Source of the DNA: Comamonas sp. JUb58
GTDB lineage: Bacteria; Pseudomonadota; Gammaproteobacteria; Burkholderiales; Burkholderiaceae_C
Assembly: GCF_004364775.1 (NCBI RefSeq)
Contig: NZ_SOAL01000018.1
Location: 59,551 to 123,550 of the forward strand
Reading direction: 5' to 3'
DNA length: 64,000 bases
This document shows, piece after piece, positions 56,701 to 64,000 of this stretch (positions within the stretch are counted from its first letter, which is position 1; each line of letters opens with the position of its first letter). The notes beneath the pieces are model-generated. The model saw only the letters and a list, made by a program, of their open reading frames with translations, had not been told where the DNA came from and did not search any database. The position numbers were made by a program, and so were the translations under genes.

Positions 56701-56899
56701 ATCCACCAGGTAGGGTGGTGGTGCTCTTGTTATCGAAGACTTGGTTGATATAGATCTCGCCCTGGGGATCGGCCTTGGCCAGCTTGGCCTCCAGCGCCTG
56801 GCTAGCCGGCGTCTGCACCGACAGATCTGCCGCTACCGTGGTTTGTGTCGTGAGGATGAGCAAAGAGGCCATAGCGGCCACAAGAGGTAAACGTCGCAT
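53720..56899 (-). CDS. Exported glycerophosphodiester phosphodiesterase with IPTL-CTERM anchor
   Basis: A 1059-residue exported enzyme. Order: signal peptide (1-23, LPLVAAMASLLILTTQTTVA); a concanavalin-like domain (about 45-250, WGSVMYRTSSS); a middle helical domain (about 270-465); and a GDPD domain (about 470-720). The GDPD part starts GHRGMPSREDENTLESAKAA, with DAVENDIYITTDGHLVIMHDD and HVIELKSSNP. Beta-rich Cys-paired modules follow (to about 1030), then the tail VPTLGHAALAVLSGGMGLLAWRRKRK. It would hydrolyse glycerophosphodiesters such as glycerophosphocholine outside the cell. The frame is open far beyond ATG 56899 to 58528, but that part is antisense to another gene. Confidence 0.87.
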   Translation of the reverse strand: MRRLPLVAAMASLLILTTQTTVAADLSVQTPASQALEAKLAKADPQGEIYINQVFDNKSTTTLPGGWRKPTSNKGTAYIDASTGNLLIDGRINNNEMTAVLLPVELEKLSNYRVDVEFGLEDAKNTSRWGSVMYRTSSSQTAPAHEPYYQFAIRQVATEPNGTEFALRKGGWSVLAKKAFTEVISPSKTYSASVVVHGNRVRQYLNGDLQQDTLLSSDMAKGGIGMQTAGLVMRVKSIKVTEQLTPLPEFDMPVVVQDSGSPAAMAPTLVQAAEDLQSLAGTGASNALWTLDSSLNLLDAKGSTEGTLAAYFAQPNRNTIPLLRIQDEATLNALVTFSDQVHNLADLTLLSSNVALLKQARVALPKLRTAVDFSARNLSTSKADLLTIVGDTNRAGAKIAILPESLTDRAFVAHLQRLLITVWSNVEAATPEQAAKVLVSGVNGVVSANSAAYAEVLRKLPANTLLRKPLVIGHRGMPSREDENTLESAKAAVTAGADAVENDIYITTDGHLVIMHDDTVNRTTNGTGNVEDMSLEQVKALATKTKGYKVPTMREYFQAFKEQPITHVIELKSSNPRIIAQLKKEMAEEGVADQSVAISFIADQLKRSGEQMPELTGGFLNSIADSTDVLASVRNVLEATQANSSTFNPSYTAIRQSTMEAAKHRGVTFWPWTVNDPATFYKYYSWGTNGITTNDAYLASNFPVEIAAKPQAAALALNEPLSLGVTLTTQLRAQSDAVATELVYLGGTATAAPDGKGGFSFSSAGTAIVMPGYRHQMDATYSYVIMGQPVTLVVGDGSDRVVGTPNAPAAGNVSCSSAVPGQTSTCAVVPQPGYQLVGLAADSSCPAGQWNADKTAYTTGTISTQCQVRFDFEAKPASASLAPVGKDGEMQATVRGGGTGLWAFDAAQAVAVSPAAAAPNGVSFPFGVVSLQLTGGQPGQSATVEMTYPQALPANAKYYKYGKTADNNQDHWYVYPNASISGNKLILTLTDGQTGDDDLQANGVIRDPGGVAVLADDPGTPGTPGATATPVPTLGHAALAVLSGGMGLLAWRRKRKVLV

Positions 56900-57187
56900 A
56901 GGGGTCCCAAAAGAAAGGCGGGAGTGTTGCAACGGTGGGTGACATGCTGATGAATAAGATTTGACAGACCCACAGTTACAGCAGCTGCCCTCTGGACAAA
57001 AATTCCTATGCGTTATTGAGCATTTATTTGAATTTATAAACTTAGCAAGTATTCCTTTATCCCAAGTGCTCGGTAACGTGGGTGACAAGCGCAGCGCGCT
57101 GCCAAGGCTTCTACCCTGTCGCCATCGGGCATCTGCTCTTAGCATGGACTCTGCACAACCATAGCTACCTATAACAAAGGAGTCACC

Positions 57188-58408
57188 ATGTCCCAAGCTT
57201 CGTCCCTGCGCCGCCGCGCCCATGCACTCAGCGCCTGCGCGCTGGCGTGCAGCACTATCGCCGGCGCGGCCCATGCCCAGGCACCCGCGCCGGTGCGCCT
57301 GGGTTTTCTGACCGATATGTCCAGCCAGTATTCGGACGGCGACGGCAAGGGCGGCGTGACCGCCATCCAGATGGCCATCGAGGACTTTGGCGGCAAGCTG
57401 CTGGGCCGCCCGATCGAGCTGCTGTCGGCCGACCACCAGAACAAGGCCGATATTGCCTCGACCAAGTCGCGCGAATGGGTCGACACCCAGGATGTGCAGC
57501 TGCTGATTGCCGGCACCAACACCGCGACGGCGCTGGCCATGGGCCAGGTGGCCAATGAGAAAAAGCGCGTGCTGCTGATCAACGGCGCCTACTCCTCCAA
57601 CCTGACGGGCAGCCAGTGCTCGCCTTACTGGGTGCACTACAACAGCGACACCACGGCGATTGCGCGCGGCACGGGCCGGGCGGTGTCCGAACAAGGCGCC
57701 AAGACCTGGGCGCTGCTGGTTGCCGACTACACCTTTGGCCACACCCTGGAGGCCGATGTGACCCAGGTGGTGCAGGCCCAGGGCGGCCAGATCGTCAAAT
57801 CGGTGCGTGCGCCCTTCCATGCGAATGATTTTTCGTCCTACCTGGTGCAGGTGCAGGCCAGCAAGGCCGAGATCCTGGGCCTGGCCAATGCCGGTGGCGA
57901 CTTCATGAACTCGCTGAAGGCCGCGCGTGAGTTTGGCATCACGCCCAAGATGAAGCCGGTCGCTCTGATGGTGTTCGCCAACGAGGTCGAAAGCCTGGGC
58001 CTCAAGCTCGCCGGCGGCCTGATGTTCACCGACAGCTGGTACTGGGACCGCTCGCCCGAGGCCCGCGCCTGGACCGACCGCTACTACGCCCGCACCAAGA
58101 AGATGCCCACCTCCTTGCAGGCTTCCGACTACTCCTCGGCGATGAGCTATTTCAAGGCCGTGGAAAAGGCGCAGAGCCTGGACGCCGACAAGGTGATGCA
58201 GACCCTCAAGTCGATGCCGCTGAACGACATGTTTGGCAAGGGCAAGATCGAGCCCAATGGCCGCTATGTGCACGACATGTACCTGCTGCAGGTCAAGACG
58301 CCAGAAGAGTCCAAGGGCAAGCATGACTCGTTCAAGCTGATCAAGGCACTGCCGGGCGACACACTGTTTGCCAGCAAGCAAGAAGCCCAGTGCCCGATCT
58401 GGAAGTAA
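57188..58408 (+). CDS. Branched-chain-type ABC transporter substrate-binding protein (copy 1)
   Basis: A 406-residue LivJ-like type I periplasmic binding protein. Signal peptide about 1-30 (cut after AHA), then VRLGFLTDMSSQYSDGDGKGG, DHQNKADIASTKSREW, GTNTATALAM, DYTFGHTLEADV and LAGGLMFTDSWYWD. The ribosome-binding site is AAGGAG. No permease or ATPase gene is next to it. The second copy at 62629-63867 is clearly paralogous. The ligand (amino acid, urea, or an aromatic acid) cannot be read from sequence. Confidence 0.92.
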   Translation: MSQASSLRRRAHALSACALACSTIAGAAHAQAPAPVRLGFLTDMSSQYSDGDGKGGVTAIQMAIEDFGGKLLGRPIELLSADHQNKADIASTKSREWVDTQDVQLLIAGTNTATALAMGQVANEKKRVLLINGAYSSNLTGSQCSPYWVHYNSDTTAIARGTGRAVSEQGAKTWALLVADYTFGHTLEADVTQVVQAQGGQIVKSVRAPFHANDFSSYLVQVQASKAEILGLANAGGDFMNSLKAAREFGITPKMKPVALMVFANEVESLGLKLAGGLMFTDSWYWDRSPEARAWTDRYYARTKKMPTSLQASDYSSAMSYFKAVEKAQSLDADKVMQTLKSMPLNDMFGKGKIEPNGRYVHDMYLLQVKTPEESKGKHDSFKLIKALPGDTLFASKQEAQCPIWK

Positions 58409-58581
58409 GCCACTGAGCCGGGGATAGCAGCCCGCTGCCGGGCTACGCCAATCCTCGGCAGGGTTTGAGGGATAAGGGTAAGCCCTATATTTCAGGGCTA
58501 TCTCGCCCTTTGCGCGGGTCTGAGCCAAGGGGGCGCAAGCATTGCGCCCAAGCTGGCAGGACTCTTGCTTGCCCTCTTGCC

Positions 58582-59265
58582 ATGACCCGATACCGCCTCT
58601 CCGCCAGCGCAGGCTTTGCGCGCGTGACCCAACTGACCTCCGACAAATTCCGCTGGGCGCTCAAGACCGGCTCCTCCGGCCATTCCTGGCTGGAGGATGG
58701 CATCGCGATGGCCGTCGGCATTTTGCTGATCTCCACCGCCCTGGTGCTCTACAAAAGCGCGGGGCTGCTGACCGGCGGCATTGCCGGTATTGCGCTGCTG
58801 GGGCACTACGCCACCGGCACCGATCTGGGCCTGCTGTTCTTCTGCCTGAACCTGCCCTTCTACTGGCTGGCAGCCAAGCGCATGGGCCGCGCCTTTGTGG
58901 TCAAGACCTTTATCGCGGTGGTCGCCACCTCCTGGCTCACCGAGCTGCTGCCGGCGCTGCTGTCCATCTCCTATGTGTCCCAGCCGCTGGCCGGCATCTT
59001 GGGCGGTGTGCTGCTGGGCACGGGCTTTTTGATTCTGTTCCGCCACCGGGTCAGCCTGGGCGGCTTTGGCATTCTGGTGCTCTACCTGCAGGAGCGCCGT
59101 GGCTGGTCGGCCGGCAAGGTGCAGATGGGGCTGGACTGCCTCATCGTGGCCTTTGCGCTGTGGCTGGTGCCGGCCGTGTCGGTCGCCTGGTCGATTGCCG
59201 GGGCGGTGATCCTGAACCTGATCGTGGCGATGAACCACCGCAAGGACCGCTATATCGCGGTCTGA
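58582..59265 (+). CDS. YitT-family (DUF161) membrane protein
   Basis: A 227-residue membrane protein with five to six helices: WLEDGIAMAVGILLISTALVL, then LYKSAGLLTGGIAGIALLGHY, LLFFCLNLPFYWLAAKRMGRAF and LGTGFLILFRHRVSLGGFGIL. This matches the N-terminal membrane half of the YitT/YczE-like group; the C-terminal DUF2179 domain is absent. ATG 58582 gives the right length; the upstream frame from 58465 looks spurious. Function unknown. Confidence 0.85.
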   Translation: MTRYRLSASAGFARVTQLTSDKFRWALKTGSSGHSWLEDGIAMAVGILLISTALVLYKSAGLLTGGIAGIALLGHYATGTDLGLLFFCLNLPFYWLAAKRMGRAFVVKTFIAVVATSWLTELLPALLSISYVSQPLAGILGGVLLGTGFLILFRHRVSLGGFGILVLYLQERRGWSAGKVQMGLDCLIVAFALWLVPAVSVAWSIAGAVILNLIVAMNHRKDRYIAV

Positions 59266-59284
59266 CGCCCCCGGCTAATCGCCG

Positions 59285-59950
59285 TTAGTCAAACCCGCGC
59301 ATCTGCGCCCAGTCGCCAAAGGGGGCGCGGTCGGCACGCAGGCCGTTGATGGGCGCGCTGAGGTCTTCATAGCCCAGCGCGATGCCGTAGGCCACCTTGT
59401 ACGGCTCTGGCGCCTTGAGCACCCGCTCCACCGTATCGCCATAGCGGCGCCAGTAGCCCTGGGCACAGGTCGCCAGGCCGCGCTCGGTGGCCAGCAGCAT
59501 GAGGGACTGCAGATAAATGCCCAGGTCCACCCATTGCGCATAACCCATGCGCTCATCGGCAAACACCAGCAGGCCCACCGGGGCGCCAAAGAAGCGGCCG
59601 TTCTTGGCCAGCTGCTCCAGGCGCGCGGCCTTGTCCTCGCGCGGAATGTCGATGGTCTTGTACAGGTCCTCGCCATTCTTGAAGCGGCGCGTGCGATACG
59701 GCTCCCAGAGATTGGGCGGGTAGGTGTAGTTGTTGCCGCCTTCGGGCAGCGGCTGCGCGTCCGCAATCGCGTCGGTCAGCTCATGCAGCGCATGGCCCGC
59801 CAGCGCCACCACCCGCCAGGGCTGCAGGTTGCCGCCCGATGCCGCCTGTGCCGCGTCGGCAATCAGGCTGTGCACCTCGTGGGCAGAGGGGGCTTTGGGC
59901 AAAAAGGCGCGCACGGAGCGGCGCTCTTTCATGGCTTGCGTGACGTTCAT
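59285..59950 (-). CDS. Nitroreductase-family FMN oxidoreductase
   Basis: A 221-residue NAD(P)H nitroreductase fold protein. N-terminal MKERRSVRAFLPKAP and AAQAASGGNLQPWRVVAL are the FMN-binding signatures; GLATCAQGYWRRYGDTVERVL is near the dimer/FMN site and GYEDLSAPINGLRADRAPF closes the fold. ATG 59950 is the natural start. Substrate uncertain (nitroaromatics, quinones or flavin). It lies between the convergent yitT and the same-strand thiC. Confidence 0.9.
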   Translation of the reverse strand: MNVTQAMKERRSVRAFLPKAPSAHEVHSLIADAAQAASGGNLQPWRVVALAGHALHELTDAIADAQPLPEGGNNYTYPPNLWEPYRTRRFKNGEDLYKTIDIPREDKAARLEQLAKNGRFFGAPVGLLVFADERMGYAQWVDLGIYLQSLMLLATERGLATCAQGYWRRYGDTVERVLKAPEPYKVAYGIALGYEDLSAPINGLRADRAPFGDWAQMRGFD

Positions 59951-60100
59951 GGCAAAGGGCTTTCTGGCGTTGAAAGGGGCTGGCACATTGCAGCCCGCAG
60001 TTTAGTGCAGCGCAGCAAATGCAGCTGACACCGAGGCGCCAATGCGGCCACCGGGTGGTGGCCACATGGCAGCTCCAAGCGCTCAGAGCCCTCATCGCCC

Positions 60101-62335
<2,235 letters not shown>

Positions 62336-62344
62336 TCAGGGGTC

Positions 62345-62452
62345 CCGCTCTTCTTCCGCCGGCATGAACCGGATCAAGTTCGTCGGGTTCACTACTCAGC
62401 AGTCTTGCAACTGCCTTTGGCATCTCAGCGCTTTCGCACACCCCGGAGCTGC
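62345..62452 (-). promoter_or_regulatory. TPP (THI-box) riboswitch upstream of thiC
   Basis: Minus-strand sequence with the conserved THI-box parts: GGGGTG ... GCGCTGAGATGCC near the 5' end, and ACCCGACGAACTTGATCCGG then TTCATGCCGGCGGAAG. The outer P1 stem can form between GCTC (5') and GAGC (3'). It senses thiamine pyrophosphate and controls the downstream terminator. Confidence 0.95.
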
Positions 62453-62628
62453 GAGCAGTATAGCCGGTTCATGCCAGGCATGCAGCCGCGTTTTTTGCCG
62501 CGCGCTGGTGCTTACCCCAGTAGGCGCGCGCCAGGCGGCCTGCAACCATCGGAGCGCAGCAGCCCACGGGTGCGCCGCACCTGGCCGTCGCGCTGTACGC
62601 CTGTCCATTTGAACAAGGAGACCTTCCG

Positions 62629-63867
62629 ATGCAAGTTCCTGCAATGCCCTCTTTGCGTTCTGCGCTGCCGCACCGGCGACGAGCGGTTGCGGCCGCTGCC
62701 GCCGGCTGCGTGCTGGCCCTGTTTGCCCAGGGCGCGCTGGCGCAAGACAAGGTCCGGATAGGCTTCATCACCGACATGTCCAGCGTCTATGCCGATGTCG
62801 ACGGCAAGGGCGGCGCCCTGGCCTTGCAGATGGCGATTGACGACTTTGGCGGCAAGCTGCTGGGCAAACCGGTGGAGCTGATGGTGGCCGACCACCAGAA
62901 CAAGGCCGACCTGGCCGCCTCCAAGGCGCGCGAATGGTTTGACCAGCGTGATATGCAGATGCTGGTGGGCGGCACCACCTCCAGCACCGGCCTGGCAATG
63001 GCCAAGGTGGCCGAGGAGAAAAAGCGCCTCATCATCGTGAATGGCTCGGGCACATCGGCCCTGACCAATGACCAGTGCAGCCCCTACACCGTGCATTACG
63101 CCTATGACACCGTGGCCCTGGCCAAGGGCACCGGCGGCGCGATTGTGGGCCTGGGCGACAAGGACTGGTTCTTTCTGACCGCCGACTATGCCTTTGGCCA
63201 TGCGCTGGAGGCCGATACCACCAAGGTGATCAAGGCCGCAGGCGGCCGCGTGATGGGCGCTGTGCGGCACCCGATCAATGCCTCGGATTTCTCGTCCTTC
63301 CTGCTGCAGGCGCAGAACTCCAAGGCCCAGATTCTGGCCATGGCCAATGCGGGTGGCGACACCATCAACACCATCAAGGCTGCGCGTGAGTTTGGCGTGA
63401 CAAAGACCGTGAAGCTGGCCGGCCTGCTGCTGTTCAGCTCGGACATCCACAGCCTGGGGCTCAAGCAGACCGAAGGCCTGATGTTCACCGACAGCTGGCA
63501 TTGGGATCTGAACCCCGAAAGCCGCAAGTTCTCCGATCGCTTCTTCGAGAAGTTCAAGAAGATGCCGACCTCGCTGCAGGCGGCCGATTACTCGGCGATG
63601 ATGACCTACCTGAAGACGGCGGACCGCATCAAGTCCACCGACTCGGACAAGGTGGTGGCCGCGCTGAAAGCCGAGCCGCTGTCGGACTTCTACGCCAAGG
63701 GCGTTGTGCGCCCCGATGGCCGCTATGCGCATGAGATGTACCTGATGCAGGTGAAGAGCCCGGCCGAGTCCAAAGGCGCCTGGGATTATTTCAAGGTGCT
63801 CAAGACGCTCAGCCCCGACGAGGTCTGGACGACCAAGGCCGAAAGCACCTGTAAGCTCTGGAAGTAA
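62629..63867 (+). CDS. Branched-chain-type ABC transporter substrate-binding protein (copy 2)
   Basis: A 412-residue paralogue of the protein at 57188, with a signal peptide (about 1-38, LALFAQGALA-QDKV), VRIGFITDMSSVYADVDGKGG, DHQNKADLAASKAREWF, GGTTSSTGLAMAKVAEEKKR, DYAFGHALEADTTKVIKAAG and a TDSWHWDLNPESRKF end region. The ribosome-binding site is AAGGAGA. It also lacks transporter partners nearby. Its terminator appears broken by an IS element at 63907. Confidence 0.92.
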   Translation: MQVPAMPSLRSALPHRRRAVAAAAAGCVLALFAQGALAQDKVRIGFITDMSSVYADVDGKGGALALQMAIDDFGGKLLGKPVELMVADHQNKADLAASKAREWFDQRDMQMLVGGTTSSTGLAMAKVAEEKKRLIIVNGSGTSALTNDQCSPYTVHYAYDTVALAKGTGGAIVGLGDKDWFFLTADYAFGHALEADTTKVIKAAGGRVMGAVRHPINASDFSSFLLQAQNSKAQILAMANAGGDTINTIKAAREFGVTKTVKLAGLLLFSSDIHSLGLKQTEGLMFTDSWHWDLNPESRKFSDRFFEKFKKMPTSLQAADYSAMMTYLKTADRIKSTDSDKVVAALKAEPLSDFYAKGVVRPDGRYAHEMYLMQVKSPAESKGAWDYFKVLKTLSPDEVWTTKAESTCKLWK

Positions 63868-63885
63868 GGCTTTCAACCCCTTCGC

Positions 63886-63906
63886 AAAAACAAAGGCCTG
63901 CGCAAT
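63886..63906 (+). other. Truncated terminator half-stem at the IS junction
   Basis: AAAAACAAAGGCCTGCGCA (from 63886) matches the left half of the intact galU terminator (ACAAAGGCCTGC) but the right half is missing; IS3-type end sequence follows. Confidence 0.6.
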
Positions 63907-64000
63907 GAACTGACCCCAAGAAGTTGGACAGTTGAATGTTAGCGGCTCAAGGCCTGAGTTCGGTACTCCACCGGGCTCAGGCCTTTTAGTTTGAGCTTGA
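63907..64000. mobile_element. IS3-family insertion sequence, right-hand part only (cut by window end)
   Basis: Begins with TGAACTGACCCCAAGAAGTTGGACA, a typical terminal inverted repeat of the IS3 family (IS150-like group), and contains the 3' end of a transposase on the minus strand. The element continues beyond the window. Confidence 0.87.
63939..64000 (-). CDS. IS3-family transposase OrfB, C-terminal end (partial)
   Basis: The minus-strand frame ends KLKLKGLSPVEYRTQALSR-stop (stop at 63939-63941), the usual C-terminal ending of OrfB integrase-type transposases. Only about 20 residues are in the window; the catalytic DDE domain lies outside. Confidence 0.85.
   Translation of the reverse strand, partial: KLKLKGLSPVEYRTQALSR

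Noticed and set aside
58440..58520. Hairpins AGCCCT...AGGGCT downstream of the first LivJ-type gene as a terminator
   Set aside because: The stems are short and no T-run follows, so I did not list a terminator.
57188..58528. 1602-codon leftward frame (53720-58528) extending past the phosphodiesterase start
   Set aside because: The part beyond ATG 56899 lies antisense to the substrate-binding protein gene, has no signal peptide at its N-terminus and none of the phosphodiesterase features; a proper signal peptide starts at 56899.

Overview
The window is a 64 kb piece of high-GC chromosome from a betaproteobacterium, most likely a member of the Comamonadaceae (Comamonas-like). I base this on the hemC-hemD-hemX-hemY block, a Bug-type tripartite tricarboxylate transporter (TTT) binding protein, IPTL-CTERM-type surface proteins and general codon use. 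This is inference from gene content; no database search was possible. There are no rRNA genes, no CRISPR array and no recognisable phage genes.

Layout. 0-4.2 kb: heme synthesis genes hemC, hemD, hemX and hemY, closely spaced or overlapping. 4.5-6.3 kb: cytochrome b561 and two YceI proteins. 6.5-12.5 kb: housekeeping genes valS, galU, a TusA-like protein, a NUDIX hydrolase and cysM, then tRNA-Leu(CAA) with its terminator. 12.5-16.6 kb: an irregular, partly AT-rich region with an IPTL-CTERM-type protein, a 169-bp palindromic MITE-like element, an orphan ORF and a DNA/RNA non-specific endonuclease. 16.6-26.1 kb: a leftward MdtABC-type RND efflux operon with its own outer-membrane factor. 26.1-31.5 kb: duplicated DnaA-box-like repeats, a small unknown protein, tenA, a DUF3626 protein, a YhiN/HI0933 flavoprotein, rpsU and yqeY. 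31.5-34.9 kb: a very large DUF11-repeat IPTL-CTERM protein.

35.3-47.6 kb is mostly catabolic and transport genes: a CaiB-type CoA transferase, a SIMPL protein, a DMT transporter, a tartrate/D-malate dehydrogenase, a sorbosone-dehydrogenase-like protein, an MFS transporter, a Bug solute-binding protein, an FMN-dependent 2-hydroxyacid oxidase, two tandem LysR regulators and tam. 47.6-52.8 kb: riboflavin synthase, pmbA/tldE, darP (yjgA), mog and a Bcr/CflA exporter. 52.8-53.7 kb is a small AT-rich pocket with a four-helix membrane protein. 53.7-56.9 kb: a 1059-residue glycerophosphodiester phosphodiesterase with a C-terminal IPTL-type anchor. 57.2-63.9 kb: two paralogous orphan branched-chain-amino-acid-type ABC binding proteins flanking yitT, a nitroreductase and a TPP-riboswitch-controlled thiC. 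The right edge cuts into an IS3-family element that appears to have landed in the terminator of the last binding-protein gene.

The most notable features are: three unlinked proteins with the same VP-x-(L/V) / hydrophobic helix / Arg-rich tail, suggesting a protein-sorting (exosortase/archaeosortase-like) substrate family whose sortase is outside the window; terminator-like hairpins in unusual places (abutting the start codon of the cytochrome b561 gene, inside the endonuclease reading frame, in the yjgA leader); and the palindromic MITE.
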